Of a stretch of 64,000 bases of DNA, positions 30,438-38,970 are shown in pieces. The position numbers and the translations under genes are program-made. Numbering within the stretch: the stretch's first letter is position 1; each line of letters opens with the position of its first letter. Origin of the DNA: Gammaproteobacteria bacterium (GTDB lineage Bacteria > Pseudomonadota > Gammaproteobacteria > UBA4575); the NCBI GenBank assembly GCA_026713925.1, contig JAPONM010000040.1, forward strand, positions 1 through 64,000, written 5' to 3'. A model generated the notes under the pieces. That model saw only the letters and a list, made by a program, of their open reading frames with translations, was not told the origin of the DNA and did no database searches.

Positions 30438-31241
30438 TCAGCGGGCATTTCCTGGGGATCGTGAACGGCGTATACGGGTAACAGCGAACAGCGCCAATGC
30501 AGCCACAACGATAGAAGGGCCGGATGGCGTATCAAGTTCTGCGGAGGCAAACAATCCCCCTGCAACTGCGATCACGCCAGCCGCTGCAGCACCCGCTGCC
30601 ATTTTCTCGGGGCTCGTTGCAAAGCGCCGCACCGTCGCAGCCGGTATCACCAGCAGCGCGACAATCAACAGCACCCCGACGACCTTGATGGCTACGGCAA
30701 TCGCTGCCGCCACAAGAATTCCGAACACCAATTGCGCACGCTCCGGTTTCAATCCAGCCACAGTTGCCAGGTCAGCACTTACGGTCGCCGCCAGCAGCGG
30801 GCGCCAGATCCACCACAACACGCCCAGCGCGATTGCACCACCAATCCAGACGACAGCCAGATCAGCACGCGATACGGCGAGAATATCCCCGAACAGCAGC
30901 GCATGCAGGTCAAGCTGCATGGTTGGGAAAAAGGACAGGATAACGAGACCGAGGGCGAGTCCACCATGGGCAAGCAGACCAAGCAGGGTATCAGTAGGAA
31001 GCGTGTCGCGCCGCTCAAGAAAAAACATTGCCAGCACCACCGCTGAGGCAGTGACAAATATCCCAAGTACCAGGTTGAAACCGAACAGGATGGCAAGCGC
31101 GACACCGAGCAGGGCTGAATGCGCAATCGTTTCGCCAAAGTAGGCAAGCCTTCGCCAGACGACAAAACATCCTGCCGGCCCAGTAACAAGTGCCAAGCCG
31201 ATACCTGCGAGCAGTGCGCGTACGAAAAAATCGTCCAGCAT
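30438..31241 (-). CDS. znuB: Zinc ABC transporter permease ZnuB
   Basis: 267 residues, ABC-3 family permease with 7-8 membrane helices. Typical sequences are GCFVVWRRLAYFGETIAHSA near the start and VVGVLLIVALLVIPAATVRR in the coupling region. Follows znuC by 3 bp on the same strand. It forms the membrane channel for periplasmic Zn delivered by ZnuA. Confidence 0.93.
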   Translation of the reverse strand: MLDDFFVRALLAGIGLALVTGPAGCFVVWRRLAYFGETIAHSALLGVALAILFGFNLVLGIFVTASAVVLAMFFLERRDTLPTDTLLGLLAHGGLALGLVILSFFPTMQLDLHALLFGDILAVSRADLAVVWIGGAIALGVLWWIWRPLLAATVSADLATVAGLKPERAQLVFGILVAAAIAVAIKVVGVLLIVALLVIPAATVRRFATSPEKMAAGAAAAGVIAVAGGLFASAELDTPSGPSIVVAALALFAVTRIRRSRSPGNAR

Positions 31242-31244
31242 GGC

Positions 31245-31958
31245 TCAGCCCGGCGACGTGCCGCCATGATCCCGGTCAGTTGCGAAGCTGCTCCCCGGGG
31301 AGTGTTCATCGTGTTCATGCGGCACCAGTACCACCACATCATCGCCGGTGTCCATGGCCATCTGGAGGTCATGGGAAATCAACAGGACGCCACAGCCGAG
31401 ATCACGGCGTATTTCTGCAACCAGTTCATGGAGCACATCCGTTCCGGCAATGTCGACGCCCTGGGCCGGTTCGTCGAGAATCAGCAAGCCGGGACGGTGA
31501 ATCAGTGCACGAGCAAGCAACAGCCGCTGAAATTCACCGCCAGACAGGGTCGTGACCGGCGGGTCACCAAGGCGTTCCAGGCCAACCGCAGCCAGCGCAG
31601 CATCGATCTCGCGGGCACCGAAACGGCCAGTCAGCGTCATCAGACGACGCAGACTTAAGGGCAACGTAGGGTTCATCGCCAATCGTTGTGGAACATAGCC
31701 CACCTCCAGAGACGGCATCCGTTCAATCGTACCCTCATCAGTATCGATCAGGCCGAGCACGGCTTTAGCACAGGTTGACTTGCCCGCACCATTGGCACCA
31801 ATCAGAAATACCAGTTCGCCACGAACCACCCTGATGTCAACATGCCGCACAATCCAGCGTTCCCCTCGCCGCACGCCAATGTCGCGTGCATTGATGAGCA
31901 GGTTGCCCTCCGCAGGCTGCGTGTTATCCAAAATCACCCCACAGGCGCCAGTGCGCAA
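31245..31958 (-). CDS. znuC: Zinc ABC transporter ATP-binding protein ZnuC
   Basis: 237 residues. Walker A is GANGAGKST, the Q-loop is in VGYVPQRLA, the signature LSGGEFQR, Walker B LLILDEPA and the H-loop LLISHDL. The C-terminal tail is His/Asp-rich (VPHEHDEHSPG), as in other ZnuC proteins. The start is uncertain: TTG at 31958 or GTG at 31937, neither with a clear ribosome site. First gene of znuCB, divergent from znuA. Confidence 0.93.
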   Translation of the reverse strand: MRTGACGVILDNTQPAEGNLLINARDIGVRRGERWIVRHVDIRVVRGELVFLIGANGAGKSTCAKAVLGLIDTDEGTIERMPSLEVGYVPQRLAMNPTLPLSLRRLMTLTGRFGAREIDAALAAVGLERLGDPPVTTLSGGEFQRLLLARALIHRPGLLILDEPAQGVDIAGTDVLHELVAEIRRDLGCGVLLISHDLQMAMDTGDDVVVLVPHEHDEHSPGSSFATDRDHGGTSPG

Positions 31959-32268
31959 CTGGAGGAGCCTGAAAATGTTTCATAGCACGTCTGTCAGGTC
32001 TTCGGGAGCCTCCCCAGATCTTTTCGATCTCACCCATAATCCCTCTAGATCACCCCGTTCCAAGGCACGGCAATTCCCATTTCTCACCCCGACATTAAAT
32101 GGGTATACTGCATCCTGAATCTACCCAGTTTGCCTAGCTCGACTGCTGAAAGGTACAGATGCATGGCGTGCGATGCCGGGCTACAGCCCACACCGGACTA
32201 ATACCCTTGGCTACATCCAGAAAATCGCATTCTATTTGCAGTAAAGCGTGTTTGCGTTGAATACCCTC
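31959..32268. other. Divergent znuC / znuA promoter region
   Basis: 310 bp without a gene. TATACT near 32104 and an AT-rich tract before it (ATTAAATGGGTATACTGC) could be a znuA promoter. I could not find a convincing Zur dyad, although the two divergent zinc-uptake units would be expected to share one. Confidence 0.4.
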
Positions 32269-33624
32269 ATGAACCAGTATACAAACAGCCTACCCAAATA
32301 CAAGGTTTCCCAGGCGGCACCCGGAATGCATGAACCCATACCTGCCGTATGCCCACCACGTGTATCACGATGTTTTCATCTCACGCTTGTCATGGCAACA
32401 CTTTTCAGTTGCATGATAAGCAGTGTGGCAATGGGCGATGTCACCAACCGGGTCGTTACCTCAATCAAACCGGTGCATTCTCTGGTCAGCACCGTGATGT
32501 CAGGAGTGGGTGAGCCTCATCTGTTGATGCGTGGTGCCGCATCACCGCATGCCTTCAGCATGCGTCCATCTGATGCGGTAGTGCTAAAGGATGCGCGCAT
32601 TGTCTTCTTGATCGACAAGTCAATGGAAACTTCTCTCGCCAATCCAGTCCGCACGCTTGCAAGCCATGCCCGCGTGGTCATGCTGTCTGAAGCGCAAGGC
32701 CTGGTTTACAGGCGACTGCGCGAGGGAGGAACATTCGAGGCCCACAGCCATGCGACCGATCAGGACTACGGGCACCCGGAAGACGAACATTCCGGTGAAC
32801 ACACGACTGTACATGGAGACGATGACCATGGACACGGGGAAGAAGATGAGCATTCCGGTGAACACACGACTGTGCATGGAGACGATGACCATGGACACGG
32901 GGAAGAAGACGAACATTCCGGTGAACACACGACTGTGCATGGAGACGATGACCATGGACACGGGGAAGAAGATGAGCATTCCGGTGAACACACGACTGTG
33001 CATGGAGACGATGACCATGGACACGGGGAAGAAGATGAGCATTCCGGTGAACACACGACTGTGCATGGAGATGACGTACACGGTGCCGGCGAGTTCGGTG
33101 CCTATAACATGCATGTTTGGCTTGACCCGGAGAATGCTGCAGCGATGGCCCGTATGATCGCTAGTGTCCTGTCTGAGGTGGACCCTGCCAACGCCTCGGT
33201 TTATGCAGCCAATACCGAAACACTCCTCCAACGTCTGGAACACCTGACCTTACAGATTGCGGCAGATTTGTCTCCGGTTCGTGGCAAACCTTTTATCGTG
33301 CTCCATGATGCCTACCGGTATTTTGAGGACCGTTTCGGCCTGAACGCGGCCGGTTCAGTCATGGTCGGATCGGAACAATCACCTAGCGTGCGGCGCATCA
33401 AAAGTCTCCGCAACAAGGTACACGAACTGGGTGCTATATGTGTGTTTGCAGAACCCCAGTTTGACTCACGTCTTGTCGAGGTCCTCATCGAGGGTACACC
33501 AGCCCGTGCCGGTATCCTCGACCCCCTAGGTGCAGCCATCGCGAGTGGACCTGAAGCGTATTTCATACTCCTGCACAACCTGGCAGCATCGTTCAAGAGC
33601 TGTCTGGGTCCAGCAGATCAGTAA
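32269..33624 (+). CDS. znuA: Zinc-binding periplasmic protein ZnuA with expanded His-rich repeat loop
   Basis: 451 residues against about 310 for E. coli ZnuA. The signal peptide core is LTLVMATLFSCMISSVAMG. Zinc ligands of the cluster A-I family are the histidines in SIKPVHSLVSTVM, SPHAFSMRPSDA and YNMHVWLDPENA and the acid in AEPQFDSR. Between the first and second halves is a loop of five 21-residue repeats (DEHSGEHTTVHGDDDHGHGE), about 25 histidines in all. The loop probably captures zinc in the periplasm. The start is uncertain (GTG 32248, ATG 32269 or ATG 32326). It overlaps the ntrC end by 7 bp. Confidence 0.93.
   Translation: MNQYTNSLPKYKVSQAAPGMHEPIPAVCPPRVSRCFHLTLVMATLFSCMISSVAMGDVTNRVVTSIKPVHSLVSTVMSGVGEPHLLMRGAASPHAFSMRPSDAVVLKDARIVFLIDKSMETSLANPVRTLASHARVVMLSEAQGLVYRRLREGGTFEAHSHATDQDYGHPEDEHSGEHTTVHGDDDHGHGEEDEHSGEHTTVHGDDDHGHGEEDEHSGEHTTVHGDDDHGHGEEDEHSGEHTTVHGDDDHGHGEEDEHSGEHTTVHGDDVHGAGEFGAYNMHVWLDPENAAAMARMIASVLSEVDPANASVYAANTETLLQRLEHLTLQIAADLSPVRGKPFIVLHDAYRYFEDRFGLNAAGSVMVGSEQSPSVRRIKSLRNKVHELGAICVFAEPQFDSRLVEVLIEGTPARAGILDPLGAAIASGPEAYFILLHNLAASFKSCLGPADQ
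32782..33096 (+). repeat. Five tandem 63-bp repeats inside znuA
   Basis: Units start at 32782, 32845, 32908, 32971 and 33034. Units 1-4 are nearly identical; the fifth diverges at its end (DDVHGAGEF). Units 1 and 3 begin GACGAA while 2, 4 and 5 begin GATGAG, suggesting that a 126-bp double unit was duplicated. Being in phase, copy-number change would lengthen or shorten the His loop without a frameshift. Confidence 0.97.
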
Positions 33625-35030
33625 GTTTTTTCAAACAACCCCAGTTCCTGAATTTTTCGGGTAAGGGTATTTCTTCCCCATCCCAGAAGTTTGGCCGCTT
33701 TCTGACGCCTGCCTCCAGTTTTTTTCATGACTGCCTCGATCATGACAGTCTCGAATTCCGGCAAGATCTGGTTCCAGATTGCATCGCCGCCCTTTGCCAG
33801 TTCAGTATCGGCCCATTCACGCAACATGCTGCGCCAGTCGATGATGTCTTCGACGTTGCCTTCCAGCACCTGTGCAGGCAGGTCCTGCATGTGAATCTCA
33901 TTGCCGGCTGCCATCACAGTCAGCCAGCGGCAAACATTTTCCAGTTGCCTGACATTCCCGGGCCACTGCAAGGTAGTCAGGTGTTCCACGACTTCATCCA
34001 CCAGCTGTTTCGGCTCGGTCTCCAGCTCTTTTGCGGAACTTTGCATAAAATGCTGCAGCAGGACCGGGATGTCCTCGCTGCGTTCATGCAGTGCGGGGAT
34101 ATGGATGCGTATTACATTCAGGCGATGAAACAGATCCTCCCGGAACTCGCCCTTGCGGACACGGACTTCCAGATCCTGGTGAGTTGCGGCAATGATGCGC
34201 ACATCTGCCTGGATCGGATCGTATCCCCCTATGCGGTAAAAGTGCCCATCCGACAGGATGCGCAGCAGCCGCGTCTGCAGGTCAGATGGCATGTCGCCAA
34301 TCTCATCCAGGAACAGGGTTCCCTTGTGTGCCTGCTCGAACCGCCCTTTGCGCATGGAAGATGCGCCTGTAAAGACACCTTTTTCATGTCCGAACAATTC
34401 TGCCTCCAGCAGGTCACGAGGAATCGCCGCCATGTTCAGGGCAATGAACGGACCGCTGGCTCGCGGGCTGTGTTCATGCAGGGCCTGTGCGACCAGTTCT
34501 TTCCCGGTCCCCGATGCACCGTTGATAAGCACTGTCATGCTGGAATGGGACAGGCGGCCGATGGCACGAAACACCTCCTGCATGGCAGGTGACTTACCGA
34601 TAATCCGGAATGGCTGGGCTGCAGCAGGTTTTTCTTCTGATACAGAACCGGCGTTACTCTCACTTGATGCCAGACAGGCACGCCGGACAAGTTCAACGGC
34701 TTCGTCCATGTCAAAGGGCTTGGGCAGGTACTCAAAAGCGCCTTTCTCAAAAGCCCCGACAGCACTTTGCAGATCCGAATGTGCCGTCATGATGATCACC
34801 GGCAGTTTCGGGTGGTCCGTCTGAACCCGGTCCAGAAATTCGAAGCCATCCATTCCGGGCATGCGCACGTCCGTCAGGATTGCAGCTGGAACATGTCGCC
34901 CCAGTTCATGCAGTGCGGTCGACGCGGATTCAAAAACTGTTACCGGTATGCCGGCTTTTTCAAGTGCACGCTCCAGAACCCAGCGCATGGCCTTGTCATC
35001 ATCAATCACCCAAACATTTTCAATTTTCAT
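33618..35030 (-). CDS. ntrC: NtrC nitrogen response regulator, sigma-54 activator
   Basis: 470 residues from the ATG at 35030 (AAGGAAG upstream). Receiver with D54 in ILTDVRMPGMDG. AAA+ domain with Walker A GASGTGKE. The sigma-54 contact loop reads GVFTGA in place of the near-invariant GAFTGA. Fis-type helix-turn-helix at the end (RRQKAAKLLGWGRNTLTRKI). It activates nitrogen-starvation promoters with sigma-54, very likely glnA upstream. It lies 25 bp after ntrB in the glnA-ntrB-ntrC order. Confidence 0.95.
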   Translation of the reverse strand: MKIENVWVIDDDKAMRWVLERALEKAGIPVTVFESASTALHELGRHVPAAILTDVRMPGMDGFEFLDRVQTDHPKLPVIIMTAHSDLQSAVGAFEKGAFEYLPKPFDMDEAVELVRRACLASSESNAGSVSEEKPAAAQPFRIIGKSPAMQEVFRAIGRLSHSSMTVLINGASGTGKELVAQALHEHSPRASGPFIALNMAAIPRDLLEAELFGHEKGVFTGASSMRKGRFEQAHKGTLFLDEIGDMPSDLQTRLLRILSDGHFYRIGGYDPIQADVRIIAATHQDLEVRVRKGEFREDLFHRLNVIRIHIPALHERSEDIPVLLQHFMQSSAKELETEPKQLVDEVVEHLTTLQWPGNVRQLENVCRWLTVMAAGNEIHMQDLPAQVLEGNVEDIIDWRSMLREWADTELAKGGDAIWNQILPEFETVMIEAVMKKTGGRRQKAAKLLGWGRNTLTRKIQELGLFEKTY

Positions 35031-35055
35031 CGGTTCACTTCCTTCCCTGTTTCTT

Positions 35056-36108
35056 TCAATGTCCTGCACCGTTCAGCGGCAGCAGCACCCGAAATTCCGT
35101 CAGGCCGGGGACCGAGTCAAACTCGATCAGCCCTCCGTGCAGATGCACCAGACTTTGTGCAATCGGCAGTCCCAAGCCGGTACCTTCAGCACTCCCGGAA
35201 ACCATTGGGAAAAATATCTGCGGCTTCAGTTCATCTGCAACACCGCACCCGTTGTCGATCACACTGACCTGCACCGCGAGCCGGTGAAAGGTGTCTCCAA
35301 TCGTGCACTGGCGCAGCACCCGGGTCTTGAGGCTCACATCACCTTGCGTATCCACTGCACGCAAGGCATTTCCCACCAGATTCAGCATTGCCTGCACCAA
35401 CAAATCTCGATCGGCGTACAGCGGCGGGATACTCGGGTCGTAATCCGTCTTGAATCTCACACCCTCGGGGATCTCCGCAACGGCAAGATGCCGGACATGC
35501 TCCAGAACGTTATGAATATTCAGTTCCTGTTTAGCGGGAATGACCTTGGGTTCGAACATGGAGTCAACCAGTTTGCGCAGCCGGTCCGCTTCGCCAATGA
35601 TGACATCGGTATATATTTGCAGGTCATCTTCTTCAAGTTCACCTGCCAGCAACTGTGCCGCCCCGCGCAGTCCGCCCAGCGGATTCCTGATCTCATGCGC
35701 CAGCCCGCGCAACATGTTCCGGGTTGCCAGGTTTTCGGACAGCAGATGCTCTTCGCGGGAGATCCGGATCAGGTGGTCCACCCGGGTGATCTCAAGCAGA
35801 CATTCGGTTTTTTCACCGACCGACACCGGGGTGATTACACAGTTGATAGTAACTTCTCCTGTACCCAGGCGCTTGACACAGACTTCCCGCTCGGTCACGG
35901 GATTTCCCGTATCAATGGACCGCCTGATATGTGCAATGAATTCACCTCCCGTATCCAGAATGAAATCGGTGAGGGGCCGCCCAAGTGCACACCGGATCCC
36001 GGTATCCAAACACTCTTCTCCTGCCGGGTTGAGGTAACGGATACGCAGGTCCTCATCGACCAGAAGTACGGACAGATTCAGGTTTTCTATGATTTCCTCA
36101 GGTTTCAT
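35056..36108 (-). CDS. ntrB: NtrB nitrogen sensor kinase/phosphatase
   Basis: 350 residues (349 in E. coli). Cytoplasmic: an N-terminal PAS domain (LLVDEDLRIRYLNPAGEECL), then the phosphoacceptor box GLAHEIRNPLGGLRGAAQLL, then the ATPase domain with VIDNGCGV and GTGLGLPIAQ. Controlled by PII proteins in the known system. Between glnA and ntrC, same strand. Confidence 0.96.
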   Translation of the reverse strand: MKPEEIIENLNLSVLLVDEDLRIRYLNPAGEECLDTGIRCALGRPLTDFILDTGGEFIAHIRRSIDTGNPVTEREVCVKRLGTGEVTINCVITPVSVGEKTECLLEITRVDHLIRISREEHLLSENLATRNMLRGLAHEIRNPLGGLRGAAQLLAGELEEDDLQIYTDVIIGEADRLRKLVDSMFEPKVIPAKQELNIHNVLEHVRHLAVAEIPEGVRFKTDYDPSIPPLYADRDLLVQAMLNLVGNALRAVDTQGDVSLKTRVLRQCTIGDTFHRLAVQVSVIDNGCGVADELKPQIFFPMVSGSAEGTGLGLPIAQSLVHLHGGLIEFDSVPGLTEFRVLLPLNGAGH

Positions 36109-36292
36109 GGCATGTGCCTAGCCCGGATTTCGTTCAATACAGGTCCCAGTCGCCCGGTCTACATTCACAGCTGGCATCCAGACATCACACGCTGAAAGCC
36201 TGAACACCGGGTTACCCGCCTGAAACAGGCTCCCCTGAGAGCCCCCAGAACACACCGTGAAAGGGCGCTCCAGGGGTAGTGAAAGGGTGTCG

Positions 36293-37702
36293 CTAGCAGC
36301 TGTAATACATTTCAAACTCGATGGGGTGGGTAGACATGCGCAATGCCGTCACTTCTTCCATTTTCAGTTCAATATATCCGTCAATCAGGTCGTCAGAAAA
36401 TGCGCCTCCAGCCTTGAGAAATTCACGGTCGCTGTCCAGGGCCTCAAGCGCCTGATCCAAGGATGAGCAGACCGTCGGAATGTTCTTTTCCTCTTCCGGT
36501 GGCAGGTCGTACAGGTCCTTGTCGATGGGTGCACCCGGGTCGATCTGGTTCTGGATGCCGTCGAGACCGGCGAGCAGCATGGCTGCGTAGGTCAGGTACG
36601 GATTCCCGGAAGCATCCGGAAAGCGCACTTCGATGCGCCGGGCCTTGGCATTGGCTTCATGAGGAATCCGGATCGATGCCGAACGGTTACGCGCGGAATA
36701 GGCCAGCATGACGGGTGCCTCGAAGCCTGGCACCAGGCGCTTGTAGCTGTTCGTGGTGGCATTCGAGAATGCATTGAGGGCTCGTGCATGCTTGATGATC
36801 CCGCCAATATAGTAAAACGCCGTTTGTGACAGGCCGCCATACATGTCGCCTGTAAACAGGTTGTCGCCTTCCTTGAACAGGGACTGGTGCACATGCATGC
36901 CGTTTCCGTTGTCACCAACGATGGGTTTCGGCATGAAGGTTGCTGTCTTGCCGTAATTATGGGCAACATTCTGCACGACATACTTCAGGATCTGGTTCCA
37001 GTCCGCACGCACGGTAAGCGTATTGAAAAGCGTGCCAATTTCGCACTGTCCTGCTGTGCCAACCTCGTGATGGTGCACTTCAGCTTCTACGCCCATCACT
37101 TCGAGTGTCTGGCACATGGCGGAGCGCAGGTCCTGCAGGGAATCCACCGGGGGCACCGGGAAATACCCGCCTTTTACGCCCGGCCGGTGGCCAATGTTTC
37201 CGTCCTCGTATTCCTTGATTGAATTCCATGCTGATTCGTCCGAGTCGATGGCATACGATGCACCGGACATTTCATTCGCCCAGCGCACATCATCAAAAAC
37301 AAAAAACTCGGGCTCCGGACCAAAGTATGCAGTATCGGCAATACCCGTGGAACGCAGGTAGGCTTCTGCGCGCTTGGCCGCTGACCTGGGATCCCGTGCA
37401 TACCCTTCCATGGTCGAGGGTTCAAGGATATCGCACCGCAGATTCAGGGTCGTGTCATTATAAAATGGATCGATCACTGCCGTTTCAACATCAGGCATCA
37501 GGACCATGTCGGACTCGTTGATGCCTTTCCAGCCCGCGATGGACGAGCCGTCGAACATTTTGCCTTTTTCAAAAAAATCCTCGCCGATTGCCGAGGCAGG
37601 CAACGAGACGTGCTGTTCCTTGCCCCGGGTATCGGTAAATCGTAAATCGACGAACTTGACGTCGTGATCTTGCATTATCTGGATAACATCGCTTGCGGAC
37701 AT
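36293..37702 (-). CDS. glnA: Glutamine synthetase, type I
   Basis: 469 residues, as in E. coli. It makes glutamine from glutamate, ammonia and ATP. Seen: [16 protein letters not shown]-type catalytic sequence around [12 protein letters not shown], and [13 protein letters not shown]. The adenylylation tyrosine is in [11 protein letters not shown], so activity control by GlnE is expected. The promoter region is exceptionally clear: a sigma-54 promoter and two NtrC sites. The 184-bp gap to ntrB contains an imperfect hairpin (CCCCTG...CAGGGG, 36232-36276). Confidence 0.98.
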   Translation of the reverse strand: MSASDVIQIMQDHDVKFVDLRFTDTRGKEQHVSLPASAIGEDFFEKGKMFDGSSIAGWKGINESDMVLMPDVETAVIDPFYNDTTLNLRCDILEPSTMEGYARDPRSAAKRAEAYLRSTGIADTAYFGPEPEFFVFDDVRWANEMSGASYAIDSDESAWNSIKEYEDGNIGHRPGVKGGYFPVPPVDSLQDLRSAMCQTLEVMGVEAEVHHHEVGTAGQCEIGTLFNTLTVRADWNQILKYVVQNVAHNYGKTATFMPKPIVGDNGNGMHVHQSLFKEGDNLFTGDMYGGLSQTAFYYIGGIIKHARALNAFSNATTNSYKRLVPGFEAPVMLAYSARNRSASIRIPHEANAKARRIEVRFPDASGNPYLTYAAMLLAGLDGIQNQIDPGAPIDKDLYDLPPEEEKNIPTVCSSLDQALEALDSDREFLKAGGAFSDDLIDGYIELKMEEVTALRMSTHPIEFEMYYSC

Positions 37703-37777
37703 GGGTTACTCCTTCGCTTACGGACTCGAAATATTGTTCTCGTGGTCTTGATTCATACATATTCTCTTGCATTGCTG

Positions 37778-37794
37778 AAGCACAATTCGTGCCA
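37778..37794 (-). promoter_or_regulatory. Sigma-54 (-24/-12) promoter of glnA
   Basis: The minus strand reads TGGCACGAATTGTGCTT, matching TGGCACG-N4-TTGCW with one mismatch and the required GG/GC spacing. The expected start point is about 65 bp upstream of the glnA ATG. Confidence 0.85.
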
Positions 37795-37880
37795 AAATAC
37801 GGCAGTATGCACTCCAACGAAGCCATCGCGCCATTATACGCCACTTCCCAACGGTGGGCAGTAGTACCCTGAAGTAATAC

Positions 37881-37918
37881 TGCACCAGTATAGAGCATAA
37901 ATACACCAAAACCGTGCA
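37881..37918 (-). promoter_or_regulatory. Two NtrC binding sites upstream of glnA
   Basis: Minus-strand TGCACGGTTTTGGTGTA (37918 to 37902) and TGCTCTATACTGGTGCA (37897 to 37881) both fit the NtrC dyad TGCACC-N5-GGTGCA with few mismatches. They are 21 bp apart, two helical turns, and about 90-125 bp upstream of the -24/-12 element, a typical enhancer arrangement. Together with the sigma-54 promoter they occupy the 359-bp gap 37703-38061, which holds no gene. Confidence 0.8.
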
Positions 37919-38061
37919 ATTTGTACCCGGCTACATCGTTGGCGATGTTCTGGCCGGGCGGGGCCAACATACCATACCTGACACTGGTCATTCATCCTTC
38001 ATGGCTCGGAATTACCGTGCCGAGCAAGTATACTCGGGCAGCGCCATACATATCCGGGACC

Positions 38062-38970
38062 ATGCCAAGATCCAATGCCACATCGCTGCAGGACCTGATC
38101 GCTGATCTGGAGCAATTCTGGAGCGGCCAGGGGTGCGTGCTCGAACAACCCTATGACATGGAGATGGGCGCAGGCTCCTTTCACCCTGGCACCTTCCTGC
38201 GAGCAATCGGACCCGAACCTTGGCGCGGTGCCTATCCACAGCCCTGCCGTCGCCCGACCGACGGGCGATACGGGGACAATCCGAACCGCATGCAACGCTA
38301 TTTCCAGTTCCAGGTCATCCTGAAGCCGGCCCCCGATACCATCCAGGACCTGTATCTGCGGTCCCTGACAGAGCTGGGGGTCGATCCGCAGGTCCACGAT
38401 ATCCGGTTTGTCGAAGACGACTGGGAATCTCCGACCCTGGGGGCCTGGGGGCTGGGCTGGGAAGTCTGGCTGGACGGCATGGAAGTGTCACAGTTTACCT
38501 ACTTCCAGCAGGTCGGTGGCCTGGACTGCAGGCCGGTCACCGGAGAGATTACCTATGGTGTAGAGCGGATTGCCATGTACCTGCAAAATGTGTCCAGCGT
38601 ATATGATCTCGTCTGGACCCGGAATCCTGAACGCACGATCCACTACGGGGACCTGTATCACCAGAACGAAGCCGAGCAATCCGCATTCAATTTCGAACAT
38701 GCCAACACAGATATCCTGTTCGGCGCATTCGAATCCAGTGAAAGGGAGTGCAGGAAACTGGTCGGGCTGGAACTGCCAGTGGCTGCCTATGACCATGTCC
38801 TCAAGTGCTCACATACCTTCAACCTTCTGGACGCACGCCAGGTGATCTCGGTAACCGAACGCCAGCAGTATATCCTGCGCATACGCAGCCTGGCACAGGC
38901 GGTGGCAACCAGCTATTTAGCAAGCCGCGAAAAGATGAAGTTTCCGCTCCTGAAACCCGGCACATCATGA
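38062..38970 (+). CDS. glyQ: Glycyl-tRNA synthetase alpha subunit
   Basis: 302 residues (303 in E. coli), start at the ATG at 38062. Class II catalytic subunit of the bacterial alpha2beta2 enzyme. Strong matches are [26 protein letters not shown]-type [30 protein letters not shown] and [10 protein letters not shown]. Its stop overlaps the glyS ATG. Upstream open sequence belongs to the glnA control region. Confidence 0.97.
   Translation: MPRSNATSLQDLIADLEQFWSGQGCVLEQPYDMEMGAGSFHPGTFLRAIGPEPWRGAYPQPCRRPTDGRYGDNPNRMQRYFQFQVILKPAPDTIQDLYLRSLTELGVDPQVHDIRFVEDDWESPTLGAWGLGWEVWLDGMEVSQFTYFQQVGGLDCRPVTGEITYGVERIAMYLQNVSSVYDLVWTRNPERTIHYGDLYHQNEAEQSAFNFEHANTDILFGAFESSERECRKLVGLELPVAAYDHVLKCSHTFNLLDARQVISVTERQQYILRIRSLAQAVATSYLASREKMKFPLLKPGTS

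Noticed and set aside
31959-32268. Zur operator between znuC and znuA
   Set aside because: Expected from biology, but no sufficiently symmetric AT-rich dyad was found.
32782-33096. Possible CRISPR array
   Set aside because: The 63-bp units are contiguous without spacers and in frame within znuA.
34861-36195. 444-codon open frame on the plus strand
   Set aside because: Opposite ntrB and the start of ntrC, both with intact motifs.
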